From Coffea arabica (Eukaryota; Streptophyta; Magnoliopsida; Gentianales; Rubiaceae), in NCBI RefSeq assembly GCF_036785885.1, contig NC_092323.1, forward strand, positions 6,518,501 to 6,582,500: a stretch of 64,000 bases of DNA, written 5' to 3'. Below are positions 26,401-38,394 of the stretch, piece after piece. Under the pieces are notes generated by a model. The model saw only the letters and a program-made list of their open reading frames with translations, did not search any database and was not told the origin of the DNA. Every line of letters begins with the position of its first letter. Within the stretch, counting starts at the first letter, position 1. The position numbers and the translations under genes were made by a program.

Positions 26401-27933
26401 CTAGGGGAAAAAGCCCGCGCCACGCGCGGGAGTTTAGTACCTGTAATTAAAGATAGTTAATAATTATTATTTGGTATTTTGTAGTATAAGAATTGAAATA
26501 TGACATTTTTATTACGTGATATTAAACAGAAAAATCATAAATTACATATTGAGTCAAAAAATATAATATGCAATGAAATATAATTATAAGATATGATCAA
26601 TCATTTTGCGTTTAATTAGATAAAATAAAATATCTACTTATATCTGCTCATGCATTTTAGGGATATTAAAATTTGTTATTTAGTTTGAATTTGATCTTGA
26701 TATGAGGGTAATCCACCACATTATCTTGTCATATAAGTGAGATTTGAACAGTTAGCATTCTTGAAGAAATTATTGCCAGTGGAATTTCAGTTCTTGCAAG
26801 CCAAATTCTTGAATTTATATTGATTCCAATGACATATCATCATGAAACCTCCACATTGACGAATCAATCAATTATGATTTATTGTATGATTTAGGACATA
26901 TAGCAAAGCATCTCCTTCTCGATAGGGGTTACAGTTACAAAACATCAATTTTTGACCTAGTTGCGAAAATATACAATAACTAACACACTAATCTAGACAA
27001 ATAATTATCTCAAAAAACATCTTAATCCACTCAATTCAAGAATTAAAAGTAATGAAGTACATACTTTTAAGTAGATGGTTAAACATATTGGGAAATCAAA
27101 TGAAGTGAAAAATGTCTAAATGGAATCATCAATAAAGTAGCAAACAATTTGAAAATTACAGTAACTAATAGTTAAAACAACAAAAGAAGTAGATGCAATC
27201 TATAAATGAAAAAATTTATGATGATAAAATTATTTTAAACCAAAAATAACAATTAATAAATGTGATCTCCTCCCTATCAAGTCTATCTAACATAGACAAT
27301 TGAATTAAAACACTAAAAGAAGTATTGCATATACAACTTGCAAGATCACATATTTCTTACAACCAAAAAAGTAGATTACCTAAAGAAAACATACCTATTG
27401 AGAAAGATGCTGCAAAATGGGAAAGAGGGGTAGCTAATATAGCAACATCCGAATTCAATAGACTATATGATTGTAATGGAACGAAGTTATAAGTAAATGA
27501 AATGAATTTGAATAGATGGGGATTACTATGACAACGGCCAAGAAACCAAACTTCTCTACTAATCAGCATTAATTGTGTCTTAACATCTATATATCATAAG
27601 TTTGCAAATGACTGATGAGAAAGGCTTTAAGAAATTAAGAGACTTGAATATCAATACAATTAAATGATTATAAGGGTTTTTATGTAATTTTACTAAAACA
27701 CAAGTTGATTTCAATTGTACCCAATGTTCAATCAAATATCGGTCACATGTTAAACTTACCCCTAGCTTTAAATATCTAAGAGGACATTTAAATAATTATT
27801 AAATAACCAAATTAGCTATAATGATTCATATTCAATACTCCAATTGCACTTTAAATACTCTCATATTCCCAAAATAGCCCCATCTTTGCGGTTGAAATCT
27901 TTGCCCTAAACTCATTCTTATATAGTATAAGGA
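26401..27933 (-). mobile_element. Non-autonomous Helitron, 1.5 kb, both ends defined
   Basis: On the minus strand the element starts TCCTTATACTATATAAGAAT. It ends with the GC-rich palindrome CCCGCGCGTGGCGCGGG, about 9 bases, then CTAG. These are the TC start and the hairpin plus CTRR end of Helitrons. The insertion lies between A (26400) and T (27934) without duplication, exactly the Helitron target rule. The interior is AT-rich with no Rep/helicase, so it would depend on another element. No captured gene was recognised inside. Confidence 0.85.
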
Positions 27934-28024
27934 TATACACACACACAGCTATTCTGCTTTTCTTGTCAGAATCTACCATACTAGTTAAGTACTGTCTGAT
28001 CGAAGATATATCATTAATTCTTGT

Positions 28025-28218
28025 GAAAAAATGGCCAATTTAGTTCCTAAACTTTTTTTTTCCGTCGATTTAGTCCCTATATATTATTTGTAACCAATTT
28101 AATCCTTAAACTTATATTTCGGTTCCAATCAAGGAACTCAGCGGCGGCACCACCGCATAATTTTCATCATGCTCCTAATCCAGAAACCCAAAAGGGGTAT
28201 TTTAGGGACTTCAATGTT
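28025..28218 (+). repeat. Left terminal inverted repeat of the Mutator-like element
   Basis: Matches the reverse complement of 30487-30681 along its whole length with scattered substitutions. Similarity stops at the GACTTCAATGTTGGG motif. Confidence 0.88.
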
Positions 28219-28249
28219 GGGGACTACCTCCCTCCCACTCTTCCTTTAG

Positions 28250-29332
28250 TCAACAATGGCAACCCACATATCTGTAAAAATAAATGACACACCCAATTCC
28301 ACCAAGAACCAGGACATCATAAACCCCAAGCTTTCTTTCTCTCTCATGCCCCAAAACCCACGGTACGACATCAGAGAAAGGCATCAATTTCATCCTCATA
28401 AAAAACTTGAAAAACTCACACTTATCATCCATTTGCCCAAAAAAAATATATCCCTATCAGTTGAGCCAATGCATCCCTTACAGCCCATCTCATTAAAACA
28501 AATCCAAACAGCCTTCTTATCCCCAAATTTTATCCATCCCAAATAGCTTTGAAAAAGTTCTTGGATTTCCCTAACAAATCATTCGCAACCTGATAAAATA
28601 CAATTCCTTTGACCCAGCTGTAAGTAACCAAGAATGCCAAGATCGCGTACCCATATGCAACTGATAAAATCCCAACAAAGTATATCAATGCTGTGGTGTC
28701 GCATCAGCCTAATTCAAGACCCCCTAGCAAGAAGTGTAAATCAACAACAGCATTTGAATCCTTGGTGGAATCATTAGCATCAGGATGTAACGAGGCGCTT
28801 TCTTAAGGAATTTCTAATGGCTCTGGAGGGTGTATAAAGGCAACCACACCAGACCGTACTGCGAAAGAGACACCATTGTCCACAATGGGGTCGGGCGAAA
28901 AACCCTAGATTGGAGTTGAAATTGGAGAGAATCACAAAGGTTGAAGATGGAGTGGGCTTAATCGGAATCACCCAAGAAGAAGTCTTCGTCAAAGGTGTGA
29001 TGACGGCGGCGAATATGGTGAGGGTGGTGGTGGTGGTGGTATTGTTGGTTGCCAAATAGGTTGAGATGGGAGACGAGGGACTTGAGAGAAGGGTCGCCAT
29101 TGATGGAAGAGATGAGGTAGTGGACCCCCTTCTCGACGTTGAAACAGAAGGCGAAAACGAGATAGATGAGGAAGATAAAGGTGAAGGGATGTGAAATGAA
29201 GAATCGGGTGGTTTTCTTGAAGATTTGGACTACTAATTGATTGCTAATCGGGGAGGGAAGTGAAGCTACTGGAGCTGGTTCGGGAGGACGGTGGCGGTGG
29301 TTCATGGCGGAAGTGAGTTTGGGTTTCTTGAT
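28250..29332 (-). pseudogene. Captured, decayed copy of a plant multi-pass membrane-protein gene
   Basis: Read on the minus strand, the copy begins MNHRHRPPEPAPVASLPSPI. A membrane segment follows (HPFTFIFLIYLVFAFCFNVE), then a His-rich loop and HTFDEDFFLGDSD. After frame changes it continues with LLGGLELG, ALIYFVGILSVAYGYAILAF, VANDLLGK, FVLMRWAVRDALAQLIG and FFMRMKLMPFSDVVPWVLG. In this order the pieces match a plant family of uncharacterised membrane proteins that I recall but cannot name. Several stop codons (for example after GGLELG and after FKAIWDG) and at least one frameshift break it. The family's C-terminal third is missing. There is no sign of introns. The location between MULE inverted repeats marks it as captured host sequence. 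Confidence 0.7.
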
Positions 29333-29379
29333 TGAGTTTGGGTTCATGGCGGGAGGACGGTGCCATACATGCATACTTA

Positions 29380-30417
29380 AGCCCTGTTTGGCACCTGAGT
29401 TTTTTGGAAATTTGTCTAAAACTTTACTGTAGATCACTGTAGAAGTTGTAAAAAAACTTTTATAAGATGAAAAACTTTTTCCTTTTCATTTTCTTTCTTT
29501 CTTTTTCTTTTTTCCTTTTTTTCCTTTCTTTCTTTTTTCTTTTCCTTCATCCCTTCCTCCCTTCCCGCTTCTTCTCCCTTCCCCAAGAAAACCGGCACCG
29601 GGAGCCTCAGCAACTCTCATATTTCCCCCGGCTCTCCGCAGCTTCCCTCGCCCTCAACACCCTCTCCCCTCGCCGCCCAGGCTGCAAAAAACAAGCCAAC
29701 CGAGAAATGGGTTGCGTCCGCACCAAGACAGTAAAAAAGTCCTCCAGCCAAGTCATCGAGCGCTACTACTCCAAGTTGACGCTAGATTTCCACACCAACA
29801 AGAAAGTCCTTGGCGAAGTCGCCATCATCCCATCAAAAAGACTCCAAAAACAAGATCGTCGGGTTCTCCACCCATCTCATGAAACGGATTCAAAAGGGTC
29901 TAGTTTGGAGTATTTCGCTCAAGCTTCAAGAGGAAGAGGGAGAGCGCCGCATGGACTTCGTTCCTGAAGAATCCGCGATCAAGACCGACAGGATTGAGGT
30001 CGATAAGGAGACCATTGAGTTGCTTGCCGTCATGGGTATGAGCGAATTGCCTGGTATTGTCCTCAAGGAGGAACAGTCTCCTCTCATGGTTGGATTTTTC
30101 TTACACAAAGGAGTATTTATCGGCCCCTTCTAATTAAAAAAAAAAAAAAGAAAACCGACACCTAAAGAGTAAAGAGAAGTGATCGGCGCCGGAACGGTAA
30201 CGGAGGTGGTGGCCGGCGACAGAGGTGGTGGTGGGTTGGGGTGGGGGAAGAAGAAGAAGAAAAGGGGAAGGAAATTTTTTTTTTTTTTTGTGTTTTGGGT
30301 ATTTTGAAATGTGTAAGTGAAAAACTTTGAGAAGTTTTTTTAAATTACTGTAGTTAAAGTTGGTAAAAAACTAGTATAAAACAAACTTGAGTAAAAACTC
30401 AAGTTCCAAACAGGCCC
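29380..30417. mobile_element. Nested Harbinger/Tourist-like element carrying an RPS17 copy
   Basis: The termini are AGCCCTGTTTGGCACCTGAG (left) and, reversed, GGGCCTGTTTGGAACTTGAG (right). They match at 21 of 25 positions when extended through the T-run. TTA stands at both borders (29377-29379 and 30418-30420), the target duplication of PIF/Harbinger elements. It sits inside the Mutator-like element, so it inserted later. The interior has a CT-rich block, a broken RPS17 copy and GC-rich sequence (30180-30240) of unknown origin. It carries no transposase. Confidence 0.7.
29707..30132 (+). pseudogene. RPS17: Broken copy of ribosomal protein S17 (eS17) gene
   Basis: The copy starts [20 protein letters not shown] and follows cytosolic eS17 through [20 protein letters not shown]. 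One extra A in an A-run near 29850 shifts the frame. The match resumes with [37 protein letters not shown] and [20 protein letters not shown]. The normal Gly/Arg-rich C-terminus is replaced by unrelated residues ending at a stop at 30130-30132. No introns are present, but plant RPS17 coding regions are, as far as I recall, often intronless, so this does not prove retroposition. The CT-rich sequence just upstream (about 29570-29706) may be the parent's 5' UTR. Confidence 0.88.
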
Positions 30418-30486
30418 TTAGTGTGACATTGGGTTGGAAAAAAAAATTACTCATCTGTCAACGATCCCAGTATTGACTAGTTACAA

Positions 30487-30681
30487 CCCAACATTGAAGT
30501 CCTTAAAATACCCCTTTTGGGTTTCTCGATTAGGAGTATGATGGAAATTATGCGGTGGCGTTGCCACTGAGTTCCTTGATTGGAACCGAAATATAAATTT
30601 AAGGATTAAATTAGCTACAAATAATATATAGGGACTAAATCGACGAAAAAAAAGTTTAGGAACTAAATTGACCATTTTCCC
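30487..30681 (-). repeat. Right terminal inverted repeat of the Mutator-like element
   Basis: Inverted partner of 28025-28218. The outer tip reads GGGAAAATGGTC on the minus strand, against GAAAAAATGGCC at the left tip. Confidence 0.88.
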
Positions 30682-30690
30682 AATTCCTGT

Positions 30691-32505
30691 CAACAAAGAT
30701 GGAAAAAACACTACTTATTTTTCCATTTAAAGCTCTTGAGGATCTCTCAAAGCGATAGTTGCAGCAACAACAGTTTCAAGTAATCGCTATTGATTTTATT
30801 TCTTTTTCTTCATTTTCCTCGCTTAAATCCAAAACATACGCTGTCAGCATTAGATGTATAACAACTAAATTAAATTTAAATTTAAAGTTCAAATTTTACA
30901 TATATATCATCAGTTGAGATTCTCTATATCACTGTTCGGCGCTAAATTCAGTGCCAATCCTACTTTATCATGTAATGGTAGAAAAAATTTAAATAAACAG
31001 CACATGACAAGTTAAATAAATAAGACACTTGGTATAAATATAAAAGTAGCACTGAAAAAGTGGCTCTGAAGATCTCATATGATATATCATGCATCCAATC
31101 ACGATAATATATTTATTATCAGTGTATATAAAATTAATTCTCAGAAATAATTTTCTTTTGGAAACGGAAAGGGTTGAGCCCTTAGGGAGCGTTTGAATCT
31201 ATCATCTTGGGCATCTAAATTGATATCCTTACTTACTGATGATTGGAATTGAACATACTCTTAATGAAAGGGTAAGTAGAGAAAATAATGAGACCATCCT
31301 TTTAAAGTTGGCTGATGATTGAGAAAAATAATGCTAAAGCCAGTGATTAAAGTAATACTACTGGGCTTGGCCGTGGACCAGAAACTAAGCAAAAGTTTCA
31401 ATAATCGCATTCCCGGGCCATGGGACATGGCCCTTGGGCATTTGCTTTAGGACCTAATGCGCGTTAATCGTGAGTTTTAAGCATATTACTTTGCAAGAAT
31501 ATGGTCCCACTAACATCGTGGAAATTGACAATTTATTAGTATTATTATTTGAAAAATGTTATTTGTACTCTATTTTTGGTTATTTGCATTCCCACTATTT
31601 ATTTTATCATATATTCTAATAAGTGAAAACTATATGATTACAATGATGGTGAGAGTGTAATTACCAAAAATGTGAGTGCAAATAACATTCCCCTTGTTAC
31701 TTCTGTTGTCATGGTCGATTCTCGTTGTGATCGTGTAAAACAAATTCATAATAAAGTTGCACAAAATTAGATTTTTTACATGACATAGACTCGCATTTTA
31801 TGTGAATTTAAGGTTTCTCATGGATTAAATCTAGCACATATGGAGGGGGAAAGATAGGGATTAGCAACCTTTAGATGTATTTCTTTCTTTCCCATCCAAA
31901 ATAAGCACAAAAAAACTGGTGGCTTTTCACGGAAATCCAGCAGAACTGAAGGTACTCCATCCACGGCTCCAGCAGTAGCAATGATTCCCAAAACTTTTTA
32001 ACTATTAATTTCGCAAACACAACCTTTTTAATTCTCAAAACCAGATTTCATCCATGTCCCACCATGAGACACTGCGTCTATTCGCAGTTCCTTAAAATCA
32101 GTTTATAGTAAACCTTTCAAGCTCAAAGTTGGAAATTCCCTAACGTATAATTTGGTAAGTCTCGTAAGACATGTCTTAAGACTAGGAATTTTGAGGATTT
32201 ACACCTTTCCAAGCATCACAACAGGTTAAAAGGCGAGGTTCACAGATATAAGCATCATACGCCTCATCAGAATTTCACTTCATATGAGAAATCAACACAG
32301 TGGAAGTAATAATGCAATATCATCAGGGCCTAAATAAGCAGGGTGAGCTGTAAGCTCAACTCACTCACCTCCGACTCTAGCAATTTACATCTACTTATTG
32401 TTGGGTTGAACTGAAAAAGATTTTGAATAAAAATGAAAAGAATAATTATAGGATTGCGGAATATATGGTACACCTCTGTGTCAAATGCAACACGCCTGTC
32501 ATGTA
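30691..32505. other. Intergenic stretch with one MITE
   Basis: The stretch holds a 143-bp MITE (31551-31693) and the 3' flank of the GH43 gene. The rest is AT-rich without recognisable features. Confidence 0.5.
31551..31693. mobile_element. Foldback-type MITE, 143 bp
   Basis: The left arm starts GAAAAATGTTATTTGTACTC. The right arm, reversed, starts GGGGAATGTTATTTGCACTC. The arms align over about 48 bp (roughly three quarters identical), leaving a short centre. The superfamily is unsure because no clear target duplication is visible. Confidence 0.65.
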
Positions 32506-35500
32506 TCATTGCTTTCCCTTCCATCGGTGAGGAAGCCTCCATTTCTTATGCCAATATATGGAAATTCTGGACCACATAGGGAACCCGAAACTGTACTCCA
32601 GAGGCTCATCTACAGGCCCTCCAACAGTCAGTGGCAACCATACATACCTTGAGTCCCTCAAATCAGCTGGATTCCATCGATCAGCCACGAAAATGAACGA
32701 GCCAGGAAATCCAGGCAAAGGAAGCACACAAGTGCCCTGAGAAAAAAATGTTGTCAGTCGAAAAATTTTGTTACCACCAATGCATGGGTTTCCGATGGTC
32801 TCCCATTGTCCCATTATTGATTCAGTAGCATGGGCTAGAGCCTCATTTGGAGCCCAACCAGTGCATCCTGATGTAATCATGTAATATGTGCCCTGGTGCT
32901 TGAATAGAGCTGGGGCTTCCCGGTGTTGTCCAACAAGAATCCTTCTCATGATATTTGTCACGTCCAGATAGTCTTCATTGAGAGGTCCGATATGAAGCTC
33001 ACTGTTGTCCTCTGAAGAGTATACGAGGTATGCCACCCCATCATCATCTTTGAAGATAGTCATGTCCCTGCTATCAAACCCATGAGGTCTTTTGCTGTAA
33101 AGATACTTGAAAGGGCCGGTAGGAGAGTTGCCAATGGCCACACCTACTGAAGCTTTTGTGTAGTTTGTATCATCAATATGCATCCACATTACGTATTGAC
33201 CCGTCTTATCATTGTAAATGACTTTTGGCCTCTCCAGAACATTTAACTTGTGCAGATCATGAGTTTCATTCTTTTCTTCAGCTGCTAGTACGATCCCTTC
33301 ATTTTTCCATGTCCACAAATCTTTTGATGAATAGCAACCAACGCCAATAACATCAACCTGTAACAAAGAGATTACTACTTTTTTGAGCCATAAAGCTGCA
33401 ATGTGCATTTGAAAATAACGTCCATGATGCCTGATTTAACAAAACAAAGACACTTAACAGGTAAGCACTGTGTATCAGTTATCAAGAAAAAACACGATTA
33501 ATCTCCTGTCTAAAAGGCAATGATATGTAATAGGAAGCTTAGTATGGTTTTATGATATATGTCACTAAATATTTAGAGGTTCTTGGTGCTCATAGACACC
33601 ATTTGCATTGCCATACTCTTCTGACTCTCTTCTACTATCTAAGAATTTTGTCAAAACTACCAAGATTGGGTGGACCATGTAATGAATAAGACCTACTTCT
33701 GCTTTTGTCACAAACCGAAAATGAATTTCCAATTTGACAACGATGACTAGTCCAGCTAATTCAGTTGCAACTCAGGCCCCTGTTAAAAGGGAGAACCTAC
33801 ATGAGTTGACTACACATGGAGCATGGGATTACCAAGTTCATCTGAGGATGTACTGCAATTAATGGCTTCGGTCTAAAACTGATTGATTCTCCTTAAGTGT
33901 CGGAATTCTTCAAACATCTCCTCAATATTTTCTGAGAGGAGAAAGATTAGAACTAGCTTTCTTCCTCAACTTCTTCCTATTCTGACTTCTTGGGGACTGG
34001 TCATAAGTTGAAACTAGAGTGACTCAAAAGTGCACCACCAGTTTACCAGTAATTTCCATTCATATGGATTCCATGCTCAAAATGATCTGTGAAAAGCCTA
34101 AAGCATGTCACTTCCGTTCAATCAATTTTTTCTGAAGCATTTCATTTTGAGAACAGAACATGTGAAGAAACTATGCCCCAATGGGGGAAGAGAAATTTAT
34201 ATGTCAAGAATTATATTGACATAAAAAAGTTAGTTTTGTTTGTTAAACAGATAATATGAATGAAGGTAGATTACACAAAAGAGTCTTGCAATCTGAGTAC
34301 CTCCGTGAAGAATAGACTAGCCAGGGGCAACCAATTATGATCGAAAATCTAAATAGCAATTGCAACTGCTCTTCTGAAATTTGTCTTTAAGCAAATCAGA
34401 ATGAAATGATTCAAATTTACATTTAGAAAGCAAAGGAAAATTGCAGGCCTACTTAGAAGGTAAAGGTTACTTCATTTTGACCAAGAAGATCACAAGTTCT
34501 ATTAACAGAACAAGACTCTTTGTTTACAGGGGCTACTGGTTAGACAGCATTCACCGAACTCTCAACCGTGGAGACTTACGCCGTCATTGTCTATTTCTCA
34601 AAGAAGCAACAGATGAAGGAACTTTTTACTTTGGTGGCTGGTCATCTGTCTTAGTAAGGGACTAGGATGTATGGTAAATTGAAATGCCAACTCACTGGCT
34701 ATCAAGATTATACTTTTTATTCTAACCAAGTAGGGTACATAATCTACAAAACTAATATTCAATAGTCAGACATAACAGAAACACCAACATATCCATAGCT
34801 CTGCATTTAATGAAGAATCGTCAGATCATGATGCAGTGGCTAAATGCAATCCTTTAAGAGAAGAGCACCACTATCCTCCTCAGAAGAAACATCAGACAAA
34901 TTCCTACTGTTTGACCTATAAGTACAGCTGACATTAAACATTTTTTCAAACCTACCCGGGCTGCACCCTTTTTGTGAGCATGATAGGTGGGACCATCTTT
35001 AAACTCTCCATACCAATAGTATGTTTCTGTCTTTTCATCGTATAGAATACCACCTCCATGGGCTTGAATTGGATTTCCATCAGTATCCAACCAAATTCTA
35101 CCAGGGAAATAGTAGGAACTTTCATTCCCAGTATCCTTTACGGGATCTATAGCCATAGTCTCATCAGGAAAGAAAATGCGCCTGAGCTGGGAAGACTCGT
35201 CAAGGAATTCATCAATCAAGCTAGTGTGGACTTTCCTAGGCCTCCTTTTAGCAGCACGAGGAGATCGTCTTCCCCTTGGTGTGGGACTTTGTATATTCTC
35301 CTCCTCAACCTCTTCAAGCTCATGCAATTGCAGGCGGTGGCTTATGCGCATCTGATTTTCTTCATTATGCACATCTGTATCATGGATAAAAGTGTACAGT
35401 TGAAGTATAAGAAAAAATCCCACCAAGCTCCATGCCAACAATGAGCATCTGCTCCCTGCATTGCAACGTAAAGTGGTTGGTTTCCGGTATTTGTTCCTCA

Positions 35501-35507
35501 TCCTCAT
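32506..35507 (-). CDS. GH43-like glycosidase, type II membrane protein (At5g67540 type)
   Basis: Two coding exons, 34956-35507 and 32506-33357, are joined in phase 0 (CGG|GTT) over a 1.6-kb intron and give 467 residues, as in Arabidopsis homologues. The N-terminus MRMRNKYRKPTTL is followed by one membrane segment (LLAWSLVGFFLILQLYTFI, about residues 24-42), so a Golgi or endomembrane type II topology is likely. A basic Arg/Pro-rich stem follows. The five-bladed propeller region shows AHGGGILYDEKTETYYWYGE, LYSKRPHGFDSRDMTIFKDD, REAPALFKHQGTYYMITSGC and ADRWNPADLRDSRYVWLPL. It ends WRLPHRWKGKQ. GH43 enzymes use Asp, Asp and Glu to cleave arabinose-, xylose- or galactose-containing glycans. The substrate of this plant subgroup is not established. 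Confidence 0.93.
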
Positions 35508-37789
35508 TTTTGTTCCCTTTTAAATCTTCAAGATAACACTGCAGTTAACAAAATGCAGCCTCTAAGGAGATTTAAAACTAGTGTAACAGGCATACAATTT
35601 CAACTTTTGAACATGACAACATACACATGGAGACGTGGAAGAAAAGTAGAAGAGCAATTTTTCGTAAAGCATGCTTTAGGGCATCAAATTATCCACCATC
35701 GCAGCTCATTGTTGCGACGTATCTTTAGAATAAAGAAAATCAACTTATCTCAAGGTCATAATGGAGCTAAATACAAATCTTTTCTTGAATGATGTAGATA
35801 AAATACTTTTACCCTTACCACTGAATTTTGCCTTTGCATACACAATAGGTATATATGAAAAGTCAAAGATTATGGTCCAGACACCATAAATTGTGTCACT
35901 CAGCAACTAAAATTACCTAAAGCAATCTTGAGGTGTGACTGAAACAAACACAAGGACACAGGTAAGAACTGAAGAACATTATTGGAGCTCAAGCTCAACC
36001 CATGGATAGGTCTAGTTCGACAGAATGTTAACAACAAAACTCAAACTAAATCAACTAATGGTAAAGGGAGAAGAAAAACCTTAATACAAAAATTAAAAGA
36101 TTTAAAAAAAAAGTACCAACGAGAATGTGAAATCAGCATCTACAACTTAAAATTGAATACTGGAAGAAGATTACCTAGAGCTAGCAATAGTAAAGAAACT
36201 AAGAAGTTAGTTCAAAAAGATAATGAAATCCATGGTCGGACATCTATCCATCACAGGCCAATCCAGGTAATTCACATAACTTCCAAGCCAGTATTTAATT
36301 TCAAATTGTCTACAGAGCAAGAAAAAAAAATACTAAAAGCAGAAATGCAAACAAAATATACCACCACAACAAAAGAAACACAAAAAGCAATCAGTGAAGT
36401 TGCTGAAAAAAAAAAAGGGTTTACCTGAAGAAGAAGACAAACCAGGTGGATATGGAGCACAGATTCTGGACATGGAGTTTGCTCTTCTTTCACCTCATGT
36501 ACTTAAAAATTCTCCAATCCACAAACATCCCAATTTTTTTTTACCGGGTCAATACTATAATCTCAGGAAGCAAAATCTCAATACTCTGAGGTCCCAAGAA
36601 TTTTTTTTTTCCTTTTCTTTTATTCTCTGTAGGTAGGAAGGGGGAAAAGGGTCAAAATTGACGGAGGAAGAGCTGAATCAAAGACCCAAATAGTAAAAGA
36701 AAAGTAAAAGTCACAGAAAAATGGAAAAAGAGGAAAGAGGAAGTAAACACTAGATAAGGCGGTGGCTTGGGTGGGTTAGAGAGTTTGATGTTGGATCGAC
36801 ACTTGGTATTAAGTTGATGAGCTGAGCTGAGATGATGATGGCGACCGTGTGATTGCCGCATGAGAAATGATGAGGACGACAACCAGAGGCCGATGACTTC
36901 AGCCCAAAGATGCTCTCTCTCTCTCTCTCTCAACAAACATACATTAGTAGTACTAAGTCAGTAGTTAGCTAGTGCTCTGCTTCTTTCTGGAAGATTAATG
37001 ATTGGATTTCTCCCTACAGTATTAAGGTTTAATGCGTAAATTTGGGACATTGGTCGAGTTGACTGCACCTGAATGGGCATACAAGAACATAAAATTATGT
37101 ATATTATAAAAAATATAAATATACATTAATCGCATAATTATACGAAAATTACAACCTTCTAGCCCTTGTCTACTCGTCCATTGCTACTACGTCAATGTTT
37201 TTTTTTTTTTTTCTTTCTGCAACCAAAATTTTCCGATTGGAAACGTTAGTGGCCAAGGCCTAATTCTTGTGGAGTTCATTTAATGAGAGAGAACCCTGTA
37301 CATATGTTTGTGTTGTTTAGGAGTTGCAGAAGATGGAGGAGACAGTGTACAAAGTACGCCACATTGAAATTTAATTGATTGGTCTATGTCTTATCCTGTT
37401 CCGGGGAATGAATGGTGTTGTATTAAGGCTTGGTGGGCGAGAGTTGAAAGGTTTAAACTTTACTTCCTATTAATTGTCATAATATGTGATTTTTTTGAAA
37501 AATGTATATGTGTATGTAATGCACTTGTTTAGTACGGTGATTCAGTCTCCATCAGCTCCTCATAAACCCAATTGAACCTCCCCTTAGATTAAATTAGAAT
37601 AGAGTAATATAGATAAAACGGCGATGACAAAAAAAAAAAAAAGAGAAAGAATGAATGGTGTTATATTAAATGAGCATGGTCTTGAGGTTTGGAAGTAGCT
37701 GTACACTGTGTCTTTCTCTATTTGTCTCTAGTAGAATTTATTGTTGTTTAATGATTCGAGCACTAACATTTTTTCAAAATGGATAATTT

Positions 37790-37975
37790 TAGTGTATTAT
37801 TTGAAATATTATTTGGAATAATTACTGTAGCACTTTTTGTGATATGATGTGTATGAGATAAAAAGGATGAGATAAAAAGGTGATTGGGAATATAAAAAGG
37901 TAGGTTGGAAAATGTGTTTGTGATGCAAGCGAAATATTATTTGGAATAATTTTGATATCCAAACACTCCTTTGTT
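37790..37975. mobile_element. MITE of the TGTTTGGAT family
   Basis: The interior has ATTACTGTAGCACTTTTTGT and GATATGATGTGTATGAGA. The right end reads GATATCCAAACACTCC, and ATTATTTGGAATAATT occurs near both ends. It shares its layout with 38395-38588 and 5181-5374. The left border is approximate. Confidence 0.5.
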
Positions 37976-38394
37976 TATCAGGTTACGTTTATATACCCGT
38001 ATTAGACATAGGACCCTATTCGAACTTTTGTAGCTTCAAAGTGGTGAACAAGCTGTCCTGATGTTAGTCTTTGGTTGATGGTATATATTTTTTGAGTACG
38101 TTCATGTGCCTCGTTAAAAAGGTATGTACTTTCTGGTACCGTACTGAACCTTACAATCGTTTAAAGATGATGAAATTACCAAAAGAAAGAAGTGGGGAAG
38201 AAAATGGAACAAAAGTTGAACTGTTCTAAGGATTCTTATTTTTAATTAATGGCCTTAGTGCACATATTTTCATCCATAATGCATAAATTCATATTTATTG
38301 TCCGCCAACACTTTCCCTATTTTAACTAGTGGTTTAAGGACACTAAGTGGACTAATCCTGCTTTTAGTCACAATGACATGACTTTAGCATTTTA

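Larger units (their letters stand above)
28025..30681. mobile_element. Mutator-like element (Pack-MULE) with ~195-bp terminal inverted repeats
   Basis: Left repeat 28025-28218 and right repeat 30487-30681 are inverted copies with roughly 90% identity by eye. They share ATTTAGTTCCTAAACTTTTT near the tip and CAAAAGGGGTATTTTA near the inner edge. Flanking copies AATTCTTGT (28016-28024) and AATTCCTGT (30682-30690) form a 9-bp target duplication with one change, the Mutator hallmark. No transposase is present. The inside carries a decayed copy of a host membrane-protein gene (minus strand) and a second, nested element (29380-30417). The size is 2657 bp including the nested insert. Confidence 0.88.
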
